From: Stieleria neptunia
Lineage (GTDB): Bacteria > Planctomycetota > Planctomycetia > Pirellulales > Pirellulaceae
DNA length: 64,000 nt
Assembly: GCF_007754155.1 (NCBI RefSeq)
Contig: NZ_CP037423.1
Span: 4,278,001 to 4,342,000, forward strand
Direction: 5' to 3'
Shown here: positions 38,804 to 48,108 of the stretch, piece by piece
Layout: each line of letters begins with the position of its first letter
How positions within the stretch are numbered: the first letter of the stretch is position 1
The notes under the pieces: model-generated
The model's input: only the letters and a program-made list of their open reading frames with translations
Databases searched by the model: none
Told to the model about the DNA's origin: nothing
Translations under genes and position numbers: made by a program

Positions 38804-39027
38804 AGTGATCGTCGTGGATTAAATGATCGTTGCGGGGAAACGGAATCGAGGTCGTAAATTCACCCAAGAATCGAGAGAATACGGCGTTATCGATGATCCG
38901 TCAATCGCGGGGGCGTCCGGGCGGGTTGCATCTCGGCACGTGGCGTCAGCCCGTGGCGCGTGTGAGGATCAAAATCGCACCACGCGCCGCTCGCTGACGC
39001 TTCCCGCTGGGGTGCCGCTCGCTGACC

Positions 39028-39146
39028 GGGCTGTCGATTGAGTGAGCCGCGACGCGTCCGCGGCCGGGCATTTCGGCGCCTGCCCGAGGCCTTACGGCCA
39101 GCGGCTCACCATTGACTCCGCAGATCCCGATTCATTCGACAAGCTG
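39028..39146 (+). mobile_element. MITE-like palindromic element, family B copy 3 (diverged)
   Basis: GGGCTGTCGATTGAGTGAGC begins the element, and GCGGCTCACCATTGACTCC lies near its right end. The right end (ATTCGACAAGCTG) is diverged, and no clear flanking direct repeat remains. Nearby CGCTTCCCGCTGGGGTGCCG and GCGTCCCGCCGGCGTGCCG are another short repeat type, seen again at 39662-39690 and 39842-39862. Confidence 0.75.
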
Positions 39147-39172
39147 TGATGCGTCCCGCCGGCGTGCCGCGG

Positions 39173-39562
39173 TCACGGTGAGGCCGCCGAGCGTCGTCCA
39201 CGCTGCCGCCCGGACTGGACCACCGTCCAGAGGTAGCTGAGCGAAAACACGATGCAAATCGCCACCATCAGCGAGACAATTTGGGTCGAATGCAGGTTCA
39301 CCACACCCTGCTTGCGCCAGATGGAAAAAAAGTGAGCCAGTTGGCCGAAGCCGATCAGGCAGCCGAAGGCACCGAGGGTCGCCGCGGTCGCCAACGCTTG
39401 ACGGCGACGGTGTGGATTGAGTGCAACGACGCCGAAAAACAGGATCGGAATTCCCAGCATCATCGGAATAAACAGCATCGGAGCCTTGTTCAGCGAACCG
39501 AACAGGGCGATCGCGGTGTCGATGCACAACAAAATACCGGAAACAATGCCAAATCGAGCCAT
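39173..39562 (-). CDS. Small integral membrane protein
   Basis: This protein has 129 residues from ATG 39562 (MARFGIVSGILLCIDTAIAL). Longer in-frame starts only add repeat-derived residues. Four transmembrane helices are apparent: GIVSGILLCIDTAIALFG, LFIPMMLGIPILFFGVVAL, LATAATLGAFGCLIGFGQLA and IVSLMVAICIVFSLSYLWTV. The C-terminus is short and basic. No family is recognised. It lies 316 bp beyond the TPR gene of the exopolysaccharide cluster with repeats in between, so co-transcription is uncertain. Confidence 0.6.
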   Translation of the reverse strand: MARFGIVSGILLCIDTAIALFGSLNKAPMLFIPMMLGIPILFFGVVALNPHRRRQALATAATLGAFGCLIGFGQLAHFFSIWRKQGVVNLHSTQIVSLMVAICIVFSLSYLWTVVQSGRQRGRRSAASP

Positions 39563-39711
39563 CAATCGCTTTCGAAAAAGGGGGTCCCATCGCCGCCTGA
39601 GCAAGTTCAATCCTAGCTCTCTTTTCTCGGCAATGTCAGCCCTCTGCCCACCGCAGGGGTGATGCTCAATGACGCATCCCGCCGGGGTGGCGCGACTTTC
39701 GCAACTCGTGA

Positions 39712-39830
39712 CGAGGCTCCGCCTCGTCACGCGATTCACTTGAGGCTCCGCCTCGCGATCGACCGCCGTGCCAGTGGAGGCGGAGCCTCCAGGACACTGC
39801 GTTCCCAGGCGGAGCCCGGGAACGAGGGGG
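39712..39830. repeat. Palindromic repeat cluster, family I
   Basis: GAGGCTCCGCCTCG occurs twice, then GGAGGCGGAGCCTCC and GTTCCCAGGCGGAGCCCGGGAAC. All are self-complementary units of the same type. The 39563-39878 gap holds this cluster and nothing else recognised. Confidence 0.7.
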
Positions 39831-39878
39831 ATGCGCCGGTCGCTGACGCGTCCCGCTGGGGTTTTGGCTCGGGCCCGG

Positions 39879-41417
39879 CTAGTCCCTTGCCGGGGCGTCT
39901 TCGCGCTTGGTTTCCAGCACGTCGGTGGGCGATTGCTCGGCGTTCGTCATCGTCTCGGCGGTTTCTCGGTGCCCACGGGCTAAGTCCGTGTCACCGACCT
40001 TGTCGTAGCAATCGGCTAGCATTTGATGTGCCCGAAGCTCCAAATCGGGCGCGGGCAATGCCCGTTCGAGATCGCTGATCGCTTCGCGGAACCGCCCCAT
40101 GCGAAACAGGATTTGTCCGCGTGTCTCGTAGAAATGCGGCGTCGGGGAGGGGACGTTGTCGATCGCCGCATTGGCGACCTGGAGCGCTTTTTCGTAGTCG
40201 GGTTCCTGCTTCATCGCCAGCGCGACGGCCAGGTTATTCAGGATCGCAGCGCTTCGCGGCATCTGTTCGGCCGCCTTCTCCAGGTGCAACTCCGCCATCG
40301 CTAAATCCTCATTCATCAGAGCGGTGGTGCCTTTGATGAAGTGGGCAATGCCGGCCGGCGATCCCGAGATCAACGCTTCTCGAACGGTTGAAATCTGTTC
40401 GTCATCTTCGCTCAAACTGGCCAGCACATGGTCGGCCACCATGGTCACGACGCGCGGATTGTTGGGGGCGATTTTGACCGCGGCGTCAAGCATCGTGAGC
40501 ACCCGCAACCGTTCCTGAACGGTGTTGGTCGGTGATTTTTCGATGTAGGTCACATAAGCGACGATCGCGTCCCCGAGGGCTTGGGTCAGCATCCGTCGCT
40601 CTTCTTGTGTTTTGGCGACATCGATGCTCCGTTTCAGCGTTCGGATCGCATCGGAATGGCGTTCCAGAAAGATCTGGTTGCGGGCGATGCTCATCGCAAT
40701 TTGGGAATTGGTCGGATCGTCCTTGTGCATTTCTTCGACCCGTTCCAACGCCGCGGACGCATACTGCTCGGCGGCCTCCGATTCATTCAGGTGACGCGCC
40801 AACGACGCCGCCTGCAGACCACGCATCGGTTCGACTTCGGCCAGTTCCAACACGACGGGAATCGCGGAGCTGAGGCGTTGTTCAAAGATCAGATACTCGG
40901 CGTACATTCGTTTCGCACCGAGATTTTTGTCTTCTCGCTCGGTGATCAACTGCAAGACCCGGCCGACTTCGTCCAGTTCTTCGGAGGAAAAGTCGGTCAG
41001 CTTCTTTCCGATGATCTCGTTTTCCAGCAACCACTTGGCGGCCGGTAGATGGCGACGCGTCATCAGTTGACGCATCAACGCTTTGGCTTCTTCTTCAAAC
41101 GACTGGGCTTCGCGGACGAGCGCGAAACGGTGGATCAGTTCGACGTTTTTCGGATCGGCTTCCAGTTGCCGCCGGATCACGATCTCTGCGGTGGGGAAAT
41201 CTTCGCGTTCCAAGGAAACTTGTAACTGGCGGTCCAGCAACCGGTTTCTCCATCCCGCGCCGCCGCTAAAGGCGATAAACGCCGTCGTGAACAGGACCAT
41301 CGACAAGATCACCGCCGGGATCGCTTTGGGCGCGTCGCGCCAGGGAATTCCCAGGAACCAACAGCGGATGAACTCACCCATCCAGCGAAACCAGGTCAGT
41401 GGGTTGAATGCATGCAT
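39879..41417 (-). CDS. Membrane-anchored TPR protein
   Basis: This 512-residue protein has one transmembrane segment near the N-terminus (AIPAVILSMVLFTTAFIAF, about 32-50). The rest is helical tetratricopeptide repeats, with clear TPR-type units such as AEIVIRRQLEADPKNVELIHRFAL and YETRGQILFRMGRFREAISDLERAL. The C-terminal 25 residues are disordered. It starts one base after the exosortase stop, so the two are translationally linked. TPR proteins next to exosortase genes are common in exopolysaccharide clusters and are thought to scaffold assembly. The specific partner is unknown. Confidence 0.85.
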   Translation of the reverse strand: MHAFNPLTWFRWMGEFIRCWFLGIPWRDAPKAIPAVILSMVLFTTAFIAFSGGAGWRNRLLDRQLQVSLEREDFPTAEIVIRRQLEADPKNVELIHRFALVREAQSFEEEAKALMRQLMTRRHLPAAKWLLENEIIGKKLTDFSSEELDEVGRVLQLITEREDKNLGAKRMYAEYLIFEQRLSSAIPVVLELAEVEPMRGLQAASLARHLNESEAAEQYASAALERVEEMHKDDPTNSQIAMSIARNQIFLERHSDAIRTLKRSIDVAKTQEERRMLTQALGDAIVAYVTYIEKSPTNTVQERLRVLTMLDAAVKIAPNNPRVVTMVADHVLASLSEDDEQISTVREALISGSPAGIAHFIKGTTALMNEDLAMAELHLEKAAEQMPRSAAILNNLAVALAMKQEPDYEKALQVANAAIDNVPSPTPHFYETRGQILFRMGRFREAISDLERALPAPDLELRAHQMLADCYDKVGDTDLARGHRETAETMTNAEQSPTDVLETKREDAPARD

Positions 41418-41418
41418 C

Positions 41419-43284
41419 TTAATTCAACTCCTTTGCCGTCATGGCCCGATCTGATTTTGCCACCGCCGACGCAGGCGCCGGGCCGTCGACTCGCAAGGCT
41501 TGGGCGGGCAGCGTGCGGCCGGCGTTCTCCAAGATCGCGTCCGCGATGCGGGCGCGGGCGGCGATGAATTCCTCCTGCAGTTCCTGCAACTTGCGCGGAT
41601 TGATCTTGGTGGCCGAGGTGATCCACATCTGCAACATGATGACTTCGTTTTGATCCCAGACACCGGTTGAATCGATCCGATTCCAAACGCGGTGCGTGAA
41701 CGCGGACAAGCTGTCCGGTGCGTCGACCAACGTCCCGTCGCTACCGATGCCGGCAAAAACCAGGTAGCCGTGCTGCGTCGGGCCGCGTTTGAATCGGGCC
41801 AGCACGTAGGTGGACGTCAGGGCGTCCGGGTTGTTTGCAACGACTTCGATCGATTCGAATTGGTCGGGCGCCTGGATGTCGCGATCCAACAGGGTCCAAT
41901 CCAGTCGCTCGTAGCAGTTGCACAGTTCGTGCCAGCCTTGGTGGGGTTGGCTCAGCACGAACTGGACCGTGACGTCATCCCACTGGCATTCCCAGATGTC
42001 CGAGTTGGCTCCCAAACGTGGGTCCTCGTAACCCCGATTGGCCTTGTGCCCGACGACGGTCAGGACGTTCAGCGAATCGTTGATCAGATCCGGTGCCGGG
42101 TCGAACACCAGTGCTTTGTCGCTCTGGACCAGGTTAGCCGGTTTGCGAGAGCGAATGACTTGGGTCAACGATGCCAGGCAAATCAGGCCGGCCAATGCGG
42201 CGAAACCGATCTGTGCGATGCGGTTGTCGACCAAACCCTGTGCCCAGCGGAACGCCCCGCTGCGTCGGTCTCGGTCCAGCAGATCCATCACGTTTCGCTG
42301 CGTGCCGCGGCCGCCGGATGCTTGCTCGTCCGATTCCAGCGACAGGTAGTTCCAGCCGGCAACCAACGGGTTGAACTCCGATTCCTCCGGGACACGATGC
42401 AGCAGCGTGGCGATCAAATAGTCGAACGAAAGTAGGAACCCGAAAGCGATCGCCAAGGCGAAATAGCCGAGCAATTGGTGGGGCCAACCCTCGGCTAAAT
42501 CGAACTGATAGGAATTGGCGACCAAGGCGACGACCGTGACCCGAATGACATTGGCAAAAATGGCCAACAAGCATGCGATCGCCAAGTAAAGCGGGGCCAT
42601 CCAGATCCGTCGTCGTCGCCACGCGATCATCAGAAAGGCAAGAAAGCTGAGCGTGAACACGGATTGAATTCCGCTGCAGGCTTCGGCGACAAACAGCTCG
42701 CGATCGGCAAGCTGAATCACATTGTTGGTCACCGCGTGTGGGATCGCCAGCGTGTCCAGCAACACGCTTGACATCCACGTCGTGACGTTCTGCAACCAGA
42801 GCACCAACAGGGCGTCGGCGCGAACCAATTGAACGATCGTCAGCAACGGCAGCACGACGACCAATAATGTTTCATCGTCCGGACCACGCATCGCGTACAA
42901 CATCGCTGCGCAAAGGATCGCCAACGCGACCGCCGCAAACCATGGAAACTGGACCACCGTTCCGAAGACAATCAGCAGCAACGCCAGTCCGACCGCCGCC
43001 CAGCTGAACCAGCCGCGCGGGGGATAGAAATGGCCGTCAAAGCGGATGTAGGCCAGCCAAGCGACCGCGGCGATCGCGAACGGAAAATAGCGATAGGTCG
43101 GATTGCCCCACATGCCGATGAAGTACGGCACCAACAACGGGGTCGCCGCGAGAAACAAACCCAACCAAAACCAACGCCAGTTGGGATGGGGTTGGGGATC
43201 GGCGGTGGTCGCGGGCTGAGACGGTTCGGCCTGGTCGAGCATGGACGTGTACAGACCTGTCGAATCGGTGGTCGACATTTGCAA
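41419..43284 (-). CDS. Exosortase with EpsI-like C-terminal domain (probably XrtU type)
   Basis: This 621-residue protein has an N-terminal polytopic membrane part with the exosortase catalytic triad: Cys203 in VAEACSGIQSVF, Arg248 in FANVIRV and His269 in GWPHQLLGYFAL. Exosortases are membrane transpeptidases that cleave C-terminal sorting signals of exported proteins. After the last helix (about 295) comes a soluble region of about 300 residues containing QSDKALVFDPAPDLINDSLN and a stretch like EpsI/DUF3485 proteins, often encoded separately beside exosortases. Planctomycete versions are usually classed as exosortase U. It is 56 bp downstream of the Wzc-like gene and abuts the TPR gene. ATG at 43278 is an equally good start. 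No canonical PEP-CTERM substrate is visible in this window. Confidence 0.85.
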   Translation of the reverse strand: MQMSTTDSTGLYTSMLDQAEPSQPATTADPQPHPNWRWFWLGLFLAATPLLVPYFIGMWGNPTYRYFPFAIAAVAWLAYIRFDGHFYPPRGWFSWAAVGLALLLIVFGTVVQFPWFAAVALAILCAAMLYAMRGPDDETLLVVVLPLLTIVQLVRADALLVLWLQNVTTWMSSVLLDTLAIPHAVTNNVIQLADRELFVAEACSGIQSVFTLSFLAFLMIAWRRRRIWMAPLYLAIACLLAIFANVIRVTVVALVANSYQFDLAEGWPHQLLGYFALAIAFGFLLSFDYLIATLLHRVPEESEFNPLVAGWNYLSLESDEQASGGRGTQRNVMDLLDRDRRSGAFRWAQGLVDNRIAQIGFAALAGLICLASLTQVIRSRKPANLVQSDKALVFDPAPDLINDSLNVLTVVGHKANRGYEDPRLGANSDIWECQWDDVTVQFVLSQPHQGWHELCNCYERLDWTLLDRDIQAPDQFESIEVVANNPDALTSTYVLARFKRGPTQHGYLVFAGIGSDGTLVDAPDSLSAFTHRVWNRIDSTGVWDQNEVIMLQMWITSATKINPRKLQELQEEFIAARARIADAILENAGRTLPAQALRVDGPAPASAVAKSDRAMTAKELN

Positions 43285-43340
43285 ATCAGTCTACTGGAGA
43301 GTGGTCAAGTCGCTGTGGTGAAACGATGGGGCAACGCGTG

Positions 43341-46004
43341 TCAGCCATCGAATTTCGGCTTGTTCGGTGAACCGTCCGACGGGGCATCCGGGCGGTCGTG
43401 TGATTCCGATTCGTCGTGACCGCTCGGCGGGTCGGCCAGCAAGGTGCCGGCGGAGAACGGACGCGACTGGCTGGACGCGATTCCCCTGGAGACCGCGTTT
43501 CCATTTTTCACAGCCGCCGTGCCGTTACCGGCCGTGCCGTTACCGGACGGGACGCTGCCGGACGGGACACTGCCGGAGGATCCGTTACCGGAGGGGACTG
43601 CCGCCGAAGCGGGCCGGGAAAGACGAACGGTGTTTTGCGACGTGACGGCGACACTGGTGCCGGAAGTTTGGCCGTTGCGTCGAGAGTAACCGCCGTAGCG
43701 CCCGTACTTGTAATAACCGTACCCGCGGTACCCGTCGCTCGCTCCGGCTTCGTCGGAATTGTTGATCACGACGCCCAGCACGTTCGCCCCGACACCGTTG
43801 AGGATGTTGAGTGCCTCGCGGGCATTGGGCTTGCTCTTGCGGCGGATCCGCAGGGTCAAGATCAACGCGTCGGACATGCTGGCGGTGATGCTCGGGTCGG
43901 TGACGACCAACAGCGGGGGCGTGTCCAGGATGATGTAATCGTATTGTTCCCGGAGATATTCGAGCAGCTCGTTCATCACCGGCAACGAAAGCGCCTCGGC
44001 CGGGTTGGTCGGGATCGGGCCACAGGGCATGATCGACAGCTTGGGCAGCGGTGTCGCATGGGCGGCGTCCAGTGGCTCGCATTCGCCGTTGAGGACGTTG
44101 GTCAGTCCCAGTTTGTCATCGCAATCGAAGTTGTCGGTCAGCTGGGGGCGACGCAAATCACAATCGATTGCCAACACCCGCTTACCGCTTTGGGCGATCG
44201 AGCAGGCCAGGTTGCAGGCGATCGTGCTCTTGCCGTCGCCCGGCAGTGGGCTGGTGATTTGGATCACCTTGCCGCCCTCGATGTTGTTGGTGTCAAAGAA
44301 CACGGTCGTTCGCAGCGAACGGATCGCCTCGGCGGCCGATGAGGACGGTTGGTGGACCACCGTCAAGTCGGTCGAGAGTGATTTATAAGGATCGATTTCG
44401 CCTTTCTTGGTCTTCCGCCGTTTGCCGCGGAAGAAGGGGATGTGCGTCAAGATCGCGACGCCCAGCATCGAACAGATTTCTTCGGGATCGCGGAACGTGT
44501 TGGCGTTCTTTTCCAGCAGCAGCGCGAGCCCGCCGCCGAGCAGCAGACCGACCAGCGTGCCGAGCCCGCCCAGTTTCAAAATGCTGGGGCCGACCAGATA
44601 CGCCTTGGTGGGTTTCATCAACTCCACCACCTGCGTCACGCTGTCGTTGTCGGACAGTTGCGTCTTGCCCAAGTTCTCTTTGAGCTGTTGCATCAGTTGG
44701 CGATACTGCTCCATCTCGCGAACCATGGATTCGTTACGGAGTTCCTCGCTGGAAACCTTTGCCGCGAGCACTTTTTCCGATGCGATCTGTTCATCCAGTT
44801 CGTCGATGAACCCCTTCAGCATCTCGACCTTGGCTTCGTGCGAGTAGATCACGGCTTGGACGGTTTGTTTGGCCCGTTCGATCGGGTCGCCCAGGTCTTC
44901 GAACCATTCCCGTCGCAGTTTCGTGATCCGGTCGGCTTGCTCACGCACCAGCCGCAGCAGCTCTTCACGCGTGGTTTCCAATTCTTGGTCGAGAGCCTTG
45001 ACGGTGGGGTGGGAGGGGCCGAATTGGGAAACGTTTTGATTTTTGGCGACGATCAGCGGCAGCAGTTTTTTCTCCAGGTCGATTTCCGCCAACAAGCTGT
45101 CGCCGACGATCGGGTCGGGTTCTCGGGAGTCGGCAATGCTGTTGACTTTGACCCCCAACAACTGGCTCATCACACTCAACGCGATCCGCGGGTCTTCAGT
45201 CTGTGCGGCGACGGTTTTCATCCGTTTGAGCACCTCTTCTTCGCGACGAAGTTCCTCGAATTGGGCAGAGCGTCGCTTCGTCAGCAGTTGTTGTTGCTCG
45301 CGGTGCGGGTTTTGCGCCCGACCGTCGGGATCCCAGGTCAGCGGCGCGTCGCGGCGAAACTCGGCGTAGCGATCTTCTAATTCGCCCAACTTGGGTCCCA
45401 GCGTCGTCATCGCCATGCTGATCAACCGCTCCAGATCGGCCTGGGCGGTCTTGTGTCGTTGGTTGTAGTATTCCTGCAGCGCTTTGCTGTAGGCCTTGAT
45501 CGCCGCTTCGCAGTGTTCGGTATTGTTGCTGTCGAAGTGCATCAACGTGATCAGCGATTGAGCGGATTTGACGTCCGTGACTTCGGGCTCGAGTTCCAGT
45601 TGTTTCTGGACCTCGACGACGAATTGATCGATGCTGTTGCCGTAGAACTCGCGGTGCGGTGCCATGTCGGGATCGTTGAACGCCATCGTGGCGACCGTGT
45701 CGCTGAACAACTGGGCCTGCAACACTTCGATATCCGGGACGCCGCCGAGGACTTCACCGGTCATGGCGTCAAAGATCGGCGGCCGATTCGATTCGACCAT
45801 CAGCCGCGTGCTGCTGCGAAACGTCTCTTCGGTTCGCAGGTAGACCAGAAACCCGATCACGCCGAACACGATGGCCGGCAAAATCACGGCCCAACGGTAA
45901 CGCCACAGGGCCCCGAGGACGTCCAGGGGCTGCGTCGCCCCAGTCGTCGCGATCTGGCGGCTGCGGCGGTTGGATGGTGAAGTCGAAGTTTGTTCTGCAA
46001 TCAT
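43341..46004 (-). CDS. Wzc-like polysaccharide co-polymerase / tyrosine autokinase
   Basis: This 887-residue fusion has a Wzz/GumC chain-length domain: first transmembrane helix about 37-56, long periplasmic coiled coils, second helix about 478-500. A cytoplasmic BY-kinase follows, with Walker A SPLPGDGKSTIACNLA, Walker A' VLAIDCDLRRPQ and Walker B YDYIILDTPPLLVV. The substrate region is a Tyr cluster (DGYRGYGYYKYGRYGGYSRR). Such proteins set polymer length and phosphorylate each other's Tyr tails. After the Tyr cluster there is an unusual extension rich in Gly/Ser/Asn repeats (VPSGNGSSGS...GTAGNGTA), likely disordered, then an acidic Asp/Ser tail. It is the first gene of the cluster with exosortase and TPR genes. 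Confidence 0.93.
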   Translation of the reverse strand: MIAEQTSTSPSNRRSRQIATTGATQPLDVLGALWRYRWAVILPAIVFGVIGFLVYLRTEETFRSSTRLMVESNRPPIFDAMTGEVLGGVPDIEVLQAQLFSDTVATMAFNDPDMAPHREFYGNSIDQFVVEVQKQLELEPEVTDVKSAQSLITLMHFDSNNTEHCEAAIKAYSKALQEYYNQRHKTAQADLERLISMAMTTLGPKLGELEDRYAEFRRDAPLTWDPDGRAQNPHREQQQLLTKRRSAQFEELRREEEVLKRMKTVAAQTEDPRIALSVMSQLLGVKVNSIADSREPDPIVGDSLLAEIDLEKKLLPLIVAKNQNVSQFGPSHPTVKALDQELETTREELLRLVREQADRITKLRREWFEDLGDPIERAKQTVQAVIYSHEAKVEMLKGFIDELDEQIASEKVLAAKVSSEELRNESMVREMEQYRQLMQQLKENLGKTQLSDNDSVTQVVELMKPTKAYLVGPSILKLGGLGTLVGLLLGGGLALLLEKNANTFRDPEEICSMLGVAILTHIPFFRGKRRKTKKGEIDPYKSLSTDLTVVHQPSSSAAEAIRSLRTTVFFDTNNIEGGKVIQITSPLPGDGKSTIACNLACSIAQSGKRVLAIDCDLRRPQLTDNFDCDDKLGLTNVLNGECEPLDAAHATPLPKLSIMPCGPIPTNPAEALSLPVMNELLEYLREQYDYIILDTPPLLVVTDPSITASMSDALILTLRIRRKSKPNAREALNILNGVGANVLGVVINNSDEAGASDGYRGYGYYKYGRYGGYSRRNGQTSGTSVAVTSQNTVRLSRPASAAVPSGNGSSGSVPSGSVPSGNGTAGNGTAAVKNGNAVSRGIASSQSRPFSAGTLLADPPSGHDESESHDRPDAPSDGSPNKPKFDG

Positions 46005-46585
46005 CGTGGGGAGTGAATCTGTTTCGGCAGAGCGTGGGGGAGTACCGACACCGAGGCGTGCCGGCCGGGCGCGAGCAGTCTGGTCGCGGTGAAGCTTATA
46101 AACAAGGATCCGTGGAACGAATCTGTCGTGATGGGGGGAAACCGACAGCGTCCGGGAGCATGCTGTCGGCCCGCCGGCGACAACGTCGGCAGGCCGTTTT
46201 CGATCGAATTCCTTTCCAAAACGCGTTTTCCCGAAGGCCGGTCGATGGAGTCACCGCTCAACACCTACCGGGAATCCGTGCCGATGTAGTTTAACCCTCA
46301 TCCGATGACGTCCATAGCGCTTTCGCAAATCGTGCCCCGCAAAAACCCTTCCCGGTCGGCAGAATCGACGTCACCGGCAAAATGTTGGCGGTTTCCGGAC
46401 ACTTGCGCGATCGCGGTAAACACTTGAGTCTGACTTGATGAAATACTGATGGTTCCTTGAATTCCGAATGCTCGGCACCATTTTTGCCTCACACTTGGTT
46501 GCGATGGCCACCTCGGAATCGGGCCTGGCGGCCGGCACGACGGCGCCGCAATTTTGATACACCTGCCTCACAAAAAGTTTTCTTC
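46005..46585. other. Divergent intergenic region between wzc-like and epimerase genes
   Basis: No coding frame, RNA gene or listed repeat is supported here. It presumably contains back-to-back promoters. Confidence 0.4.
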
Positions 46586-47572
46586 ATGATCGCTCCCATC
46601 ACGCTTCCCGATGCCGCTTTGCCACTCGCCGGAAGGACCTGTCTGGTCACCGGAGGGGCGGGTTTTATCGGATCGCACCTGGTCGATGCCCTGCTCAGTC
46701 ACAAGGCGACGGTCCGTGTGCTGGACAATTTCAGCACCGGTTATGAGTCCAACTTGTCGCATCTGGCCGATCACCCCGGCGTGGAAGTCATTCGCGGCGA
46801 CGCGGCGGACCCGGCGGTGACCGAGAAAGCGGTGGCCGGCTGTGACGCCGTCTTCCACCATGCCGCGATGGCCAGCGTGCCCCGCAGCATGCGCGAGCCG
46901 GCGCTCTGCCACGCCTGGTGTGCGACCAGCACCATCAATCTGTTGGCCGCGGCCGAGGCCGCCGGGGTGCGGCGGATGGTGTTGGCCAGCACCAGCGCCG
47001 CCTACGGTGATTCCCCCTATGTCAGCAAACGCGAAGAAGATCCGCCGGCGCCGCTGTCGCCCTATGCCGCCGCGAAGCTGGCCGCCGAAGCCTACATGCA
47101 GTCGTTTTCGCGAACGTCCAAGCTGGAAACCGTGATCCTGCGTTATTTCAACGTCTTCGGCCCCCGGCAGGACCCACAGAGCGAATACAGCGCCGTGATC
47201 CCACGCTTCGTTTCGATGATTTTGTCTGGGAAACGACCGGTGATTTACGGCGACGGGTCCCAGTCACGTGACTTTGTGTTCGTCCGTGACGTCGCCAAGG
47301 CGAACCTGTTGGCCGCGACGATTCCCGCGATCAACGGCGGCATCTTCAATATCGGCCAAGGCCAACGCACCACGCTGTTGGAACTGCTGACGACGCTCCG
47401 CGAGATCCTCGGCCAAGACATCGAACCGATTCATGATCCGCCCCGGTTGGGCGATGTGAAGGATTCGCTGGCCGATATCACCCAAGCCCGAACGCGGCTG
47501 CAATTCGAACCCGACGTCGAGATGAAAAGCGGATTGGAGCAAAGCGTCGATTACTATCGATCGATCTGCTGA
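46586..47572 (+). CDS. NAD-dependent sugar-nucleotide epimerase (extended SDR)
   Basis: This 328-residue enzyme starts at ATG 46586. The Rossmann motif is VTGGAGFIGSHLV, and the catalytic YxxxK is in SPYAAAKLAAEAYM with Ser in LASTSAAYGDS. The segment RYFNVFGPRQDPQSEYSAVI fits WbpP/GalE-type C4-epimerases acting on UDP-sugars (UDP-GlcNAc or UDP-Glc). Such enzymes supply precursors for surface polysaccharides, in keeping with the divergent Wzc/exosortase cluster. Substrate preference cannot be read with confidence. Its TGA (47570-47572) directly abuts the stop of the convergent gene, forming TGATCA with no spacer. Confidence 0.88.
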   Translation: MIAPITLPDAALPLAGRTCLVTGGAGFIGSHLVDALLSHKATVRVLDNFSTGYESNLSHLADHPGVEVIRGDAADPAVTEKAVAGCDAVFHHAAMASVPRSMREPALCHAWCATSTINLLAAAEAAGVRRMVLASTSAAYGDSPYVSKREEDPPAPLSPYAAAKLAAEAYMQSFSRTSKLETVILRYFNVFGPRQDPQSEYSAVIPRFVSMILSGKRPVIYGDGSQSRDFVFVRDVAKANLLAATIPAINGGIFNIGQGQRTTLLELLTTLREILGQDIEPIHDPPRLGDVKDSLADITQARTRLQFEPDVEMKSGLEQSVDYYRSIC

Positions 47573-47989
47573 TCACATCGGTCCGGTCATTTCCCAAACC
47601 ACACCACGGGTCGTGGCCGGGTCGATGAACCCGGCCTTGCGGCCACGCGGGGCGTCGTGCGGCGTCTCGGATTTTGCCCGCATCCCACGCGACGGCAATC
47701 CGGCGAGCGATTCGCAGACGTCGTTGGTTTGGAAACACAAATGGTGCAACCCCTCGCCGTGTTCGGCCAGATGCGCCTGCAACGGATGGTCCTCGGTCAA
47801 CGGCTCGACCAGCTGCAAGTGCACGTTGCCCATGTCCAAATGTGTCAGACGCACATTGCCGCTGGGGATCTCTTCGCTTAGCACGACGGGCAACCCCAGC
47901 GTGTCGCGATAAAACCCGAGCGCCTCCTCGGTGTCTCGTACCACGATGGCGATATGATCGAGTTGTTTGAAAAGCGGTGTATCCGGCAT
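47573..47989 (-). CDS. mce: Methylmalonyl-CoA epimerase
   Basis: This 138-residue protein of the glyoxalase/vicinal-oxygen-chelate fold has KQLDHIAIVVRDTEEALGFY at the N-terminus, where His and later Glu residues bind the metal. Conserved parts continue with VHLQLVEPLTEDHPL, GEGLHHLCFQTNDV and IDPATTRGVVWEM. It interconverts (S)- and (R)-methylmalonyl-CoA in propionyl-CoA metabolism. Length matches the family (about 135-150). No mutase or carboxylase gene is adjacent. It is convergent with the epimerase gene with zero gap. Confidence 0.88.
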   Translation of the reverse strand: MPDTPLFKQLDHIAIVVRDTEEALGFYRDTLGLPVVLSEEIPSGNVRLTHLDMGNVHLQLVEPLTEDHPLQAHLAEHGEGLHHLCFQTNDVCESLAGLPSRGMRAKSETPHDAPRGRKAGFIDPATTRGVVWEMTGPM

Positions 47990-48108
47990 TCGAAGTCTCT
48001 TTTGTGGTGGTTTGATCCGCCGATCGCGTCAGATTGAGCTGTTCGATCGACCATTCTCAATCATAATGGATCCGTCTCGCCAGCTTCACGCTCTCCGGTA
48101 CTGAATTG

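Noticed and set aside
38619-38867. 82-residue minus-strand frame before cimA
   Set aside because: It begins at TTG, overlaps the terminator hairpin and has no leader-like or domain features; the 18-codon frame in another phase fits better.
46001-46492. Short minus-strand frames in the wzc-epimerase gap
   Set aside because: Residue use is irregular, with no start context or family resemblance.
47567-47578. TGATCA joining two stop codons as a special site
   Set aside because: Abutting convergent stops readily create this palindrome; nothing else suggests function.
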